Shown here: positions 1 to 34,851 of the stretch, piece by piece | How the letters are laid out: every line of letters begins with the position of its first letter | Position numbering within the stretch: position 1 is the first letter of the stretch | Assembly (NCBI GenBank): GCA_964247055.1 | Contig: OZ176053.1 | Location: 10,726,001 to 10,790,000, forward strand | Length of the DNA: 64,000 bases | Direction of reading: 5' to 3' | DNA from: Paragordius varius | Taxonomy: Eukaryota; Nematomorpha | Made by a program: the position numbers and the translations under genes | Notes under the pieces: generated by a model | What the model saw: only the letters and a program-made list of their open reading frames with translations | The model's database searches: none | What the model was told of the DNA's origin: nothing

Positions 1-329
1 CATTTAAAACCTGGTATGTAGTAATACATAAAATCTGGTAAATGGTATTTGCCAAGAGCTACAAATTCATTTTTTACTTCAATCATTTAAATCCGCCTCA
101 AGATGTACAAATTATCCTTTGTAAATATAAAAATTTATTAATGTAAGTTTTAGTATTTGTACTGATAGTGCAACCAGAAATCTTCTGAATCAACATTTTT
201 TATGTATTTAAAATTATGATTTATAAAAAAAAGCTACCCTCAAATAATGTTTTTTTGAGTAATATTTAATGACTGTCCTACTCCAAACCGCAAACAGAGA
301 TATAAATATTGGATGATTTGTGTCTGAAG

Positions 330-422
330 TGAAAATGAATGTTTTAATAGTTAATATACGTGCCCGCATGAAATTTTCTCCCAAAAATGTAGCCCACGGG
401 AAAAAAAGGTTGGCTACCCCTG
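330..422. mobile_element. hAT-type miniature element, terminal part
   Basis: Read on the minus strand from 422 the sequence starts CAGGGGTAGCCAACC, followed by a G-rich stretch containing CCCGTGGGCTAC. This is the usual look of animal hAT termini (CAGGGGT..CCAAC, then GGCC/GGGC-rich). Related ends occur at 7451, 11940, 16539, 38984 and 61286. The other end and an 8-bp target duplication were not found, so the left limit is arbitrary. No coding capacity is credible here. Confidence 0.45.
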
Positions 423-430
423 ATGTATAC

Positions 431-2618
431 ATTGCAGTATCTTCTTTTGAATTAATTAATGCAAACTATCAAACATAAAATAAGTATGTCAGCCTCACGC
501 AATATATAATTAAGTATTCTATTTCAATTGATTTAGTTGGAGTTGTATATTATTATTATCATTAATTTCAATCATCCAGAATAACGGTTTATCCTTTGTA
601 GGTTCATTAAAAAAAATTCTGCGACTTATCAGAGGAAGATTAAGGTTTTGTCGGTCAGAATCGGAAACAAATTTTGGAGTGTAAGAATATTGACGTCTTA
701 CGTTTATATAGTGGAATGGTTATCTAATAATACAACCACTTTTTTTGATAACAAAATGGAATGAACAATTTAGCCCAATATTTTTATTCGCGATTCAACA
801 TGATATATAATATTTTTTCAGCATTCAAAAATGTACCATTAGCTTCTTTTGAAGCCTTTTCCGGAACCGAGCAAACAGTTCCCAAAAATATATTTTTTAA
901 ATTATTTTTTTATATTTTTTTAAACACAAAATTATATCTTAGAATTTTTAAAGGAAAGAAAAAATAAAATTTTATAAGCCTTCGATTTTTGGCTGTTAAT
1001 ATTACAATTAGCCTATCAAATTTATAAAAATGATACCATAGTCAGAACTATTTGACAACTTACCAATGCAGACCAATTTTTTTCGAGACAAAATATTGAC
1101 TTCAAACCGGTACCTCTTATTGAACAGATTTTGCGCATATAAGGTATTAACTGCATCTGCGGGATATAACCCACCATAGGTATATTGAAAAGAAAATTTA
1201 AACGAGGCACATTGGCTTATATATTTCTATCGAATTTCGGATGTGTTTTATAATAATACAAACAATATTTAAAGAGTAATATCTTGCTATACTGACTTTT
1301 ATTTCCCGATGGAATATCGATAAAAAATGTCTTATTAGTGGCATTAGCCTTAATAACATCATTGGTAGTGTTGTAAAAAATTTACAGCTAAAATCAATAA
1401 TAAACCTCATCATATATAGTTAACATTAAACTCAATATTGTTATCCGTGTTTTTGCATGAAAAAAATAATATTTTTTTATAAATCATTTTGTTATAATAA
1501 AAATAATTTAGACGATGTGGTATTTTTTTTATACATATATGTACGAAGATCCATTTAATATTTACGCATTGGATAAAAAATAAAAAAAGCAAAAAGATTT
1601 TTTTATAATTTGCTGTATAACTTCTTTTTATCCATTTTTTATTTCATTTTTACATTTTTTTTCATTCGAAATATCCATTGATTTTCTGCAATTCGTTTTA
1701 TGTATTAATGTGTGAAAGAAGACAAAATTGGTTTGGAATAATATTCTTTGAAACTTAAGGTATTCATATATTTCACTCTTTTTAATAAATTTTTAAGATT
1801 TAAATGTGTCCTTTTGTTTTCAATAATACAATTTAAAGGTTATTTCAGTCATGACTGATGATGCGGTTTTATTTATAAAATTATAATATTTTCGAAAATC
1901 ATTCTATCCGCTGTCCAATTCATATTCTTATAAAATGTTGTTTTGCAATTTTGAAAAATATTTACTCAAAAAGCCCACATAGTAATTATTTAATTTGATG
2001 CTCCTGTTGGATCAATAGTTGACACAAAATAATTCCAGATTTTATCTCGAGATACTACATATCGATTTTAGCTATATGGTAATAAATTATTCTTAGCATA
2101 TTGTACAAAATTTACCAACACCCACACTTATAAAATATTTATTTTATCTATCGTTACATCACGCAAGGCTATTTTATACTCCTTATCACCATCTCCTTTA
2201 TAGGTAGATAGCTGCATACATATATTAACTCTATCGATTTTTTTTCTCATAAAAATGGCCTAAAGTTAGAATTTCTTATATGTTCAACAGAGCACTATAA
2301 ACAAGAATAGTATAAACGTACAAAACGATGATACGATCTGGACTGCACTGGACTGGTGGCCAAAATAAAGAGAAAAAAAATTAAATTAACATTTTTATTT
2401 CAGGGGACACAGCAATGTATTTACGTCATTGTACAGCTTTTTGTGTGTTCTCTCCTCTATAGATTAACTATGCGTAGAATAAGTCCATACAATACTTGAT
2501 AAATAATTTTTTTATTGATCAGGCTATATATATTTTTTAGCGTATATATTTTATACATTAAAGCAGCTATTCGGTTAAATAACTGGTTGGAAAATTCCTG
2601 AATCAAAAGACCTCTAAA
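431..2618. other. Non-genic AT-rich stretch upstream of the kinesin gene
   Basis: No exon with family similarity or a convincing splice pair was seen on either strand. Open frames around 761-967, 1022-1413 and 1410-1592 have the composition of random AT-rich sequence. The part just before 2619 should contain the kinesin promoter and 5' untranslated region, but no specific element could be identified. Confidence 0.5.
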
Positions 2619-25735
<23,117 letters not shown>

Positions 25736-25930
25736 TTGACTTTCATTAAATAAATATTTCATAAAAACCATGTGCAATAGTATAATCATTCTCTTCAAAT
25801 AAAGATATGAGTAACAAAGAAAGTCAACTAATATATTGATTATATATAAATCATATTTCTAGCTTTTTACGCATAAAGCATTACTTTAGCTTAAACCTTT
25901 AAGACATATTATTTATATTGTTATTATATA
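25736..25930. other. Kinesin 3' untranslated region
   Basis: Follows the kinesin stop at 25733-25735. AATAAA at 25749-25754 is a plausible poly(A) signal. No other feature was seen before the foldback element at 25931. Confidence 0.5.
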
Positions 25931-26729
25931 TACCATTTACACTTCAAGAGTGTCCTTAAACAATTCAAGTTGGTCCTTGAACAATTCAAGTTGGTCCTTG
26001 AACAGTTCAAGTTGGTCCTTGAACAATTCAAGTTGGACCTTGAACAGTTCAAGTTGGTCCTTGTACAATTCAAGTTGGTCCTTAAACAATTCAAGTTGGT
26101 CCTTGAACAATTCAAGTTGGTCCTTAAAATTTATAAATTTTGATTTAACCATAATTTTTGCATTTATTTATTTATTTTATTATTTATTTACCTAATTTTC
26201 TGTATTTATTATATATTTATTCTTTTAAAAATAAAATTTATTATTGAAAAACGACTTTTTTTGTTTAAAACTATTTTTTTTCAATTCAACAAAATTATTG
26301 ACTTTTAGATGTTTTTAATAAAAAATTTTAATTTATAACCCAGAAAACTTATATAATTTTTCATTTCATGTAAAAATATTATAAATATCCAAATTTATTT
26401 TAAGAAATTAATAAAGATATACGGTTTTTCAAAGATTAAAAGTTGATATCGATTTAAAATTTATGTTAAATAATAGAAAATAGGTTAAAAACAATAAAAT
26501 AGACGAATTATTTTCGATTTGATTGATAAAAGTTAAAAACAAAGCAAAAAAGTTAAAGGACCAACTTGAATTGTTCAAGGACCAACTTGAATTGTTCAAG
26601 GACCAACTTGAACTGTTCAAGGACCAACTTGAATTGTTCAAGGACCAACTTGAATTGTTCAAGGACCAACTTGAATTGTTCAAGGTCCAACTTGAATTGT
26701 TCAAGGACACTCTTGAAGTGTAAATGGTA
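25931..26729. mobile_element. Foldback element C (799 bp palindrome, 21-bp repeats)
   Basis: Begins TACCATTTACACTTCAAGAG, ends CTCTTGAAGTGTAAATGGTA, flanked by TA (25929-25930, 26730-26731). Left arm about 25931-26130 with eight units (consensus CCTTGAACAATTCAAGTTGGT); right arm about 26554-26729 with seven, very homogeneous. The roughly 420-bp AT-rich spacer is homologous, in inverse orientation, to the remnant at 20766-21260. It has no gene. It lies between the 3' ends of the convergent kinesin and vanin-like genes. Confidence 0.87.
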
Positions 26730-26936
26730 TATTATCCCTCATTTTTACCGTTATTTATTATGCGTATATGTTCGTACTTAAATATATGTTCAAATAAATA
26801 AATTAATTAATCAATTTGTTATAATGTGTCATATACAAGATCATATGTAAAATATCCTAATTTTAATATAGATTTTGAAATTTTTTTTAGAAATATTGAG
26901 ATTCTCCTCCCACCAAAAAATATTTTTTAATTTGTT

Positions 26937-29911
26937 TTATGGATCTTGATCAAAGGGTCGACCCCACAAAGCAGCTGATAATAAGGGTTTGGAAAATCCC
27001 TGAACAGCTACAATGGAGGGCACATTTTCATGAAACCACCATTCGGCTTTGCGTGGTAATTTTGCGCCTTCAGTTAAAACTATGGGGTAAACATGAGTAT
27101 TTTTTGCCGATTTTCCTAAAATAAAAATGTTTATTTCCATAAAATCATATTTAATGCATTGAAATTAAGTAAATGAGCCAAGTTACAGATACAAAAATTG
27201 TTATCAAAAATAATACATGTACAAAATCTGTCTTTGTGTATATAACTTACTAATCATGTTTTGAGCAGTTAAATTAAAATAGGAGAATTGGTAGGGCAGT
27301 GTATCACGATCAAATGATACGCAATGGCCTGAATTGAGATCAACATTGCATACGGCAAAAGCACAAATAGATATCCACCAGCTTTTGTACTCCATTTGTA
27401 ATCCATTGAAAACGGCTAAAACCATTTCTTTTGCGTTAGAAAGAGTGTTCTAAATGCAAAAATTTAATAAAAAGGACCTGAGAGCTTATATAGCAGTAAT
27501 TTACGGTAATAAACAGTGCACGTATATGTGGTGACTAATAATCAAATTTAATCAATAAAATAGTTTTAACAATAATTAACTATCAAGAAAATATTGGCAA
27601 AATATATGAAATTTTATTATTTTTTTACATTAATTTTAAATTTAACACCATATCATTTTTTTGTATCGTGTACCAAACATATATTTAACAGTCAGTCATA
27701 AATTCCTACTATCCGGTAAAAAACCTAGTTTTTATATCATCTCATAAATCAAACTAAATTGTAAAGCAAAATAAAAACTAAGTCATTTAGTAGACATACT
27801 TTAGTCACAGACATTGGATCAAATTGGTAGGATAGGTGACAACAAAATGTTCCATTGCATACGCTTGTATGTGACAGTTGTATGGTTGATTGTGGTTGTT
27901 TTCTATAATAAAACGCATCATTTTCGTTGCGATAGCTTTCATCATGAGAAAATGGTAATGGTTTCTTAATAATTTTGAAGGGCACATGATTAATCAAGGT
28001 TGATGTAAAGATATTTTGTAATTTTTCCCGAAAATCTCGTTTAAACGCAGAGTTTGATGTCGTCTTATTCGTTTCCAATACGCGATTATTTTTAATCCTT
28101 TTAGTTTCGGCGTAAAGCATATCAATTATTTCATTACCATCCATATCAAGTTTATTTGTCAAGATTATATCTGTTTCAAAACTTTCAGGTCCATTAATGT
28201 TTTCGAGAAATGTTTGTGCATGTTGGATATCTTTAAATTGTTCAGTATCCATAAAATTATATGTATTAGATGAAGAACGCCTTAACAATTTTGAATGCAA
28301 TTTATTTTTTATTTGACTGTTATCCCCAGGTTTGCACGGAACTTCGGCAATAAGCAATTGCCCCCCACTGCCATTTTCTATATTATAAGAAAATTAAATT
28401 ATGTCTAACGATATTTTTAAAACCAAATTATATAATATATGAGAAAATCCATATTAAATGGCGGTGAGATATTGGTTTTAAATTTTTAACATAAGGATAT
28501 ATAAAAAATAAGCTCAGTAGTAGGAAACGGACGTGGAACTTAATTTTTTTTACATATTTATAGAAATTAGTTTAATATACAAGATTGGTAATTTATATTA
28601 TATTTTATTTTTCAACATTAAACATTTATTGATTAGTAGATAATGTTACAATGATATGTATTAGCCTTGATATACCAAATAACCATATTCTATGTTCTCT
28701 TGTTAAACCTTAAAAAATTAACATAATGCATTTAATATTGATGCGTAGCACAAATCTAAAAATCAGTGAAACTTTTTAGGCCGATCGAATTTATTTATGT
28801 AATTATGATATAATCGATTTTTTTAAAATTCTAACTACTTGTATTCAATTTAATGACAAAACACCGCTAAAAGCATAAATTTTTACGGAATTTATAAGTT
28901 GTTTTTAGTGCTCCCATTTTTCCAGAATAAATACCACTGCCACGTGAGCCCAGATATCCATCTTCGTGCAAATTGGCAGCTAGCAAATTTACGTTTGCCA
29001 TGACGGAATAAGCCGATTGAATAGCGTTAGCGGTTAGAAAGGGCAAAACATCAGGCCAATCCGTAGGAAAGACTATGTTTTTGACCCCTAATTTTTCCTA
29101 AAATATTTAGGTGATAAGAATTTTAATATTCAATCTAAATTTTTACATATTATAAACGTTCATATACGAATAAATTACAATTAAATCAAAAGCCGGCAAT
29201 TTCCAATTTATATCAAAGCAGGTAAAAATCCCAAATGGTTCCATAGTAAAGTGTGTATTGAAGGTTACCAAATCACACGTATCGGGATAATTAAAATTGG
29301 GCTCACCACATAAATGACATTTTCTAAATTTTGCGATTAAATTGCCGCTTGAGTCAAAAGCGATATTGGTATTGTATTGTTTATACAACGAAGTTACATT
29401 GTTTGACGAAGAAAGATTACCACATATACCATCGATAAAAAAGAAATTTTTTAATGTGTGTGGTTCTTTATCAGCTTTCTAACGATAAAATATTAGTAAT
29501 ACTTCGCCTAAATTAGCCACAATATATAATTTGTATTTCTTCGCTAAGCAGCTTAAAGAGCGTAAGGCGGAATCGTTATATATGGATATATCATGGCAGG
29601 GATTCACAAATGATTTATTATCCAAATTAGGTATTTTTTCCAAATAAGGTTCCATTTCTTGTGGTTTTTCATGGAAAGCGGTAAGGCCATATTCAGGAAA
29701 AACTATAATATTTGCACCCAAAAAATATATTAAAATATACCATATAAGCAGCTAACTGGATTTGCTTTTCATAAACAAGTAAGTTTGAATTTATGTATTC
29801 TTTTGGGGGCAAGTTTCTATTATTTTCTGGTCTGTGCTCATAAATAGCTGCAATATAAGAGCAAGCATGAATTGATTCAAATATCAACGGGTAAAAAAAT
29901 ATATACCACAT
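26937..29911 (-). CDS. Vanin/biotinidase-like carbon-nitrogen hydrolase, 7 exons
   Basis: Secreted or membrane-anchored amidohydrolase of the vanin (pantetheinase)/biotinidase branch of the nitrilase superfamily; the exact substrate cannot be told. Exons in transcript order: 29911-29741, 29718-29503, 29478-29179, 29097-28887, 28377-27800, 27449-27251, 27115-26937; 1,854 nt, 617 residues. MWYIFFYPLIFESIHA looks like a signal peptide, followed by SYIAAIYEH as in vanins. The catalytic triad is present: Glu66 in IVFPEYGL, Lys182 in AKFRKCHL, Cys216 in GIFTCFDI. The C-terminal vanin domain is marked by NGTFCCHLSYQF (VCxxxxCCHLSY). It is about 100 residues longer than vanin, mainly from a lysine/asparagine-rich insert in exon 5. 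Intron 1 is 22 nt and would have to end in TG; intron 2 is 24 nt. It is divergently paired with ferritin. Confidence 0.88.
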
Positions 29912-30008
29912 TTTGAATTAAAAAACACCTGATTTTACTTTTACCTGTTTTTTATATTGATTCGCGTCAACAGAGCTTGATCGAACAATATTATATAAAT
30001 TATAAGAT
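29912..30008. promoter_or_regulatory. Divergent promoter region, vanin-like / ferritin
   Basis: Only 97 bp separate the two start codons. Both transcription starts, the vanin leader and the ferritin leader with its IRE (29961-29985) must fit here or overlap the neighbouring gene. No convincing TATA box was identified, because the whole region is AT-rich. A shared bidirectional promoter is an inference from the spacing. Confidence 0.55.
29961..29985 (+). promoter_or_regulatory. Iron-responsive element in the ferritin 5' leader
   Basis: A complete IRE hairpin can be drawn. Lower stem TTCG (29961-29964) pairs with CGAA (29982-29985). C29965 is the unpaired bulge. The 5-bp upper stem GTCAA (29966-29970) pairs with TTGAT (29977-29981, one G-U). 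The hexaloop is CAGAGC (29971-29976), which fits the CAGWGH loop consensus. It lies 23 nt before the ferritin ATG and on the correct strand. In animals, IRP binding here blocks ferritin translation when iron is low. Confidence 0.85.
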
Positions 30009-30623
30009 ATGAATAGAGTACGCCAAAATTTTTCCCAAGAAGTCGAGGCTGGATTGAATAAGCAAATTAATTTGGAGTTGTATGCATCCTATACTTATTT
30101 ATCTATGGTAAAATTTATTTAATATTTTAGGCCACTTATTTTGACAGGGATGATGTAGCTTTGCATAATGTTTCCAAATATTTTGTGGAACAATCAGACG
30201 AAGAACGTTATCATGCAAGTAAATTGATTAAGTATCAAAATATGCGTGGGGGTCGAGTGGTATTTAAACCTATAGAGGTAAAATTTTAGTTTTTTTTTTT
30301 CCGCAGAAACCCGAAAAGGATAATTGGGGAAGCCTATTAGATGCTTTTACTGCTGCTTTAAAGTTGGAAAAAAATGTCAATGCTTCCCTATTGGAGCTTC
30401 ATGCATTGGCTGGTGCTCATGTGGATCCTAATGTATATTTATTAACCAAATTATTTAGCTTCAAGATTTCGTGGATGAATACCTAAAAGAGCAGGTGTAT
30501 TCTATCAAGGAATTATCAGATCATCTTACTAACATTGAAAGAGTTGGCCCAGGTTTGGGCGAGTATCAATTTGATCAGCACTTTTACGATCAAAGTGAAT
30601 ACAGCAAAAAGGAAAAACTTTAA
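30009..30623 (+). CDS. Ferritin heavy-chain type subunit, 4 exons with ultrashort introns
   Basis: Forms the 24-subunit cytosolic iron-storage shell and oxidises Fe(II). Exons 30009-30107, 30131-30277, 30307-30432, 30459-30623; 178 residues, the normal length. The ferroxidase-centre residues appear to be present: Glu23 ([14 protein letters not shown]), Glu58 and His61 ([10 protein letters not shown]), Glu103 (KLEKNVN) and Gln136 (EQVYSIKEL), so this is a catalytically competent H-type chain. There is no signal peptide, which fits a cytosolic, IRE-regulated subunit. The three introns are 23, 29 and 26 nt, all phase 0 with GT..AG ends; none can be read through without breaking the conserved sequence. 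Confidence 0.95.
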
Positions 30624-30915
30624 ATTTCTTAATTAATGTTCATTAATTAGTATCACGCACATCAATTATGTTCACATTGCTGTATTTTTTAAAATGCTCA
30701 TAACATTTACTATATGTATTAATTGCACCCACTATTTAACCACATTATTATGTGAAAAAAATTTCATTATATTATCAAAAAAATCATTAGCCACTCTATT
30801 TACAACGAAAATAAATTTTTATCCAACTAATAGTAATATATTTTTAGGGGTAAAACACGTTTTTTACTATGCAAATTCTTGACAAAATATCCAAAACAAT
30901 TTGAATAAACCAAAA

Positions 30916-33900
30916 ATGAATTTCGTATCGATTCTCATAATTTTGTCAATATTTTTGTTTCTGAAATTGAAACAAATAAAATTTTATGTAAAATTGATAA
31001 CATATTATTCCATATTTCTTATTCTTATGGCCACCTGGCCATTCTTTTTATTTCGAAAGATTGAAGCCAACAACATGGGGTAAGATATGTTTATCTACTA
31101 ATAAATAAACCCATTAATTTTAAATTTTTCTCTTTATTACTGAGGTTAAATAAAACAAATAATTGCATTTTTTCTCTCAACATACGCTGTTTCAAATATT
31201 ATCTTGGATTTTTTGTTAGAAAATTTTTTATGAAAATTTATGTTTCAAATTAGCTCATGAATTTGTTTTTATCAAATCTTTGCCTGAATATTATACATCA
31301 TATGCCTTATTGATTAAGATATAACATAACACACCCTTATTTTTGTATAAGTTATTACAAAAATTTGGATTAAAACTATACTTGATTTATAAAATAAAAA
31401 TAGTTTTATATTCTTGAACCCAAACATTCTTAATAGTATCGTGAGGAATGGACTAAAACAATTCTAAGAGATTTTTGGGGAAAATTTTTGATTTGGTTTT
31501 TCGAATATATAAATCATGAAAAGTTCTGAATAATTGTGCAATATTATTTGCCAATAGGCAGACTTAGGACCTATGTATTATTATATTTCCTAAATATATT
31601 ATTATATGGTTAAGTTTTACACTATCATATAACCGGTCTAATTGTTTATGGATAAAATCGTTCATGTTGATAACCACTTGATTATATCACAGTTGGACAT
31701 GTATGTTCTAACTAACCGATTTATCAAAGTCCACATTTCATAGTAATTAATATTTATAAGCGACATAAATAAAAGAAATAAATGATTATAAAATTATATA
31801 TATTTAACAAATTGATTTATTAATTTAGGCTCCGGTCATCATAAATACATTCGTACGCTCAAATAAAACATAATAAAAATTATAGAGATTTATCATGCTC
31901 GCAATTAGTTTAATAAAATATTTTTTAACTCTTTAAGAATATTTTTTTATGTGTTTTATATTTTGGTCTTTTAAAATACAAATAAATATGTTTCTTATGA
32001 TTTAGCTTATATTTTTGGTTCCTGGAAAATGTTTGTCGCATATTCGGTTTCTTCCGCATACAAATTATTGATAAAGAAAATCTTGAAAAATTTTCATCTT
32101 ACGTTATTGTAAGTAACCATCAAAGTTCCTTAGATTTAATAGGTAAATTTTATCAGAAATACACTTTATACATTTTATTCACTTTAATATTAATAATTTT
32201 TACATAGTTTTTCCTATGTATTTGACACTATTTAATATTATAAATTAATCACATGCTTTCATTTTGTATAGCCTTAGCGAAAATTTGGCCTGAAAATTGT
32301 ACCATTCTTGCCAAAAAAGAATTAAAGTATGTTTTGCCATTAGGATTGCTTTCTTATAGAAGCGGAACTGTATATGTCGATCGTAAAAATCATGTGAAGG
32401 CCAAACATACGCTTGATCAATTGGCAGAAAGTATGATACGAAAAAAGGTTTTATATTTTTATTAATTTGATTTCATTTTTGCGTTAAAATGCAGTTAGTT
32501 TTGAGTTAAGTGTTGAAAACAATATGTATTATTTTTAAATGATTAGCGAAATTAACATGAAAAAAAAATTGAAAGCAATCTTGTAATCAAGAGTTGGTAA
32601 TGGCTTAACTGCACAAATAATATCATTTTATTTAAAAATTATAAACCACATTTACCATTATCAAAAGTCATAATATAATTTTAATACTTGGAAAAAGGGC
32701 AAGAGTTGTCCTCTGATCATGATAAATCGCATTTCTATAAACGAAAATGTTTAATTTCTAAAATAGCGAATAAATACGGAAAGGGCCTATACAAACATTT
32801 TCAAAGTTAATAGTTTATTTATAGCCGTTTAATTATAATAACATAATATCAGCTGTTTATTGCAATTGTATTTTGCATTTTTGATTGTTTTGGTTCTGAT
32901 AATCATCAAAAAATAAAGTTAAATTATATCATTTTCCCGTTTAGCTTTTGGTTTGTATATTAAATCTCATTTATTTATAAAGGGCCATTTAAATTCAAAA
33001 AGTTGAAAATATAGCGCTGATTATAGGCGGATCACTTTTTTAAATTAGCCCTCAGTGCGCTAGTAGAGGTTGTGAAAAAATTTTGATACTAAACGCATAT
33101 ATTTACGAGTTGTTGCGAGTATTAGATCCAATTCAACAATTTTTACAATAGAAAACAGGAAAATGACCCTAGATTTGGTGATCAACTACAAATTAAATTG
33201 TTTTTTAAATAAAACTGCATTTACGGTTAAGGTAATAGTATTAAAATCTGTGGAAACTAAAAATTGTGAGACCCCCCCAATAAAAAATATCCAAATACGA
33301 TATATATTTTGTTTAGTTATTCCGTGAGTTTGATGGAGTAAAAGCATGACTAATTTGTTAACAGTTATTTTTTCACCTGGTCCATTACTTAAATTCGTAC
33401 AAAAAAATTTTGTATTTAAAAATAATAATACTTGCATGACCTTGCAAGCTAAGTCTAAAAATTATGCGTTCCTGGTATTTTTAAATATAATATAATAACT
33501 AGTATAATCTTTGGTTATATTGTCATTTATTTTAGATAAAAGTTTGGGTCTTCCCAGAAGGAACGCGAAATCCATCAACAAAACTTTTACCATTCAAAAA
33601 AGGAGCTTTTCACTTGGCCCTTCAAGCTAAAGTATATGCAATCGTTTTTTATATAAATTCATTGAATTTACAAATATATTCAACTTTGAAATCAATTAAT
33701 TTTATTATTATATAAATCAAACCTATATTTACTCAAAAAAATGCATACATAAATACCCCAACTTGGTAAAATAAAGAAAAAGATTTAGCCTTTAACATAC
33801 ATGCTTTTTAATAAATTTTTATTTTAACGGGAACATTATATTTTTAGGGTGTCATTAGATTTGTTAGCCTCATCAAATGTCATTATATATAATTTCCAAT

Positions 33901-34851
33901 TTTTTTATTAGGTACCCATACTACCGATAGTTATATCATCGTTTCAACCCTTCTATTCCAAGCATGAAAAACGATTTGATACAGGTTTACATTTATAGTA
34001 ATTTTGATTGATTTACTCACGCATATTTTAACGGGTACTTTTGGATAGAGGAAGCTATCAGCTTTCAAAATCCGATCACCAACATGAGTCCATGTTGTTT
34101 TTCAGCCATAAAACCCTGTGCCCTGTCACCCTTTATAATGGCTGTATAAGAAAAATATCTAGTGGCATACTGCAAATTAGTTTATATGTATTTGTCAGTT
34201 AAAATTTTGGACTGAATATTTTGTTCACCTTTTCTAACTTAAACAAAACTGTTTATCAATCAATATTTGGCCTTAAATCGTTTCCCTCTCAAATAAGCGA
34301 AAAGTTTGCGCAAAATTTCCAAAGCCAAAAGATGATGACATTTAAATAGGTTGTTACTAACAACACTCATAACTTTTTGATAAGTTATCTCTCAGTTATA
34401 AATAAAATAATTGTTATTTTACCTGTTTTTATTATAGTATTCCATTTAACAAACATAATTTTACAAACTATAAAAGCTGCTTTAAATATTGGGTCTTTTT
34501 GTTTTAACTACTCAATTACATAGTTTTTGATCTTTGGTTCACCAATCGTAACACTATGTATGGTTGCTTATATATATATATATATATAACGATTTGGCCT
34601 AAAATAATATACACACACTCTTACTATATTTTGCCCAAGGTAAAAGCATAAATAGATTTAAAATTATATTTATGTGATACACGAATTTAATTTGACAAAT
34701 TGTAGGAAGCATTACGATTGCATGTTTACCCCCTATGGATACGACCCATATAACAAATGGACAAGAGATGAATGATTTCGTTGACAATGTAAGATCAGTG
34801 ATGCAATCCACTTTCACCAACATTAGTAAAATTAAAGATAATATGGAATAA
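30916..34851 (+). CDS. 1-acyl-sn-glycerol-3-phosphate acyltransferase (LPAAT/AGPAT1-2 type), 6 exons
   Basis: Acylates lysophosphatidic acid to phosphatidic acid in the ER membrane. Exons 30916-31079, 32006-32142, 32272-32447, 33536-33631, 33912-33984, 34706-34851; 263 residues, close to the 280 of animal AGPAT1/2. Hydrophobic N-terminal segments ([16 protein letters not shown], then [18 protein letters not shown]) are likely membrane-spanning. Acyltransferase motif I is NHQSSLD (His93, Asp98); the ILAKKEL and GTVYVDR segments match motif II; motif III is FPEGTR (165-170); VPILPIVIS is motif IV. All catalytic residues are present. The ATG at 30916 is chosen because the family N-terminus starts there. 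It lies 292 bp downstream of ferritin on the same strand, with its own introns, so it is not an operon by this evidence alone. Confidence 0.92.
34569..34588. repeat. (TA)n microsatellite
   Basis: Ten TA dinucleotides in the last LPAAT intron. Confidence 0.85.

Noticed and set aside
29693-29911. Reading vanin-like exon 1 straight through into VYFNIFFGCKYYSFS
   Set aside because: That frame ends quickly and destroys the catalytic-Glu region; resuming at GANIIVFPEYGL restores the family alignment exactly.
30694-30882. Open frame just downstream of ferritin
   Set aside because: Low-complexity AT-rich frame in the ferritin 3' region with no similarity.
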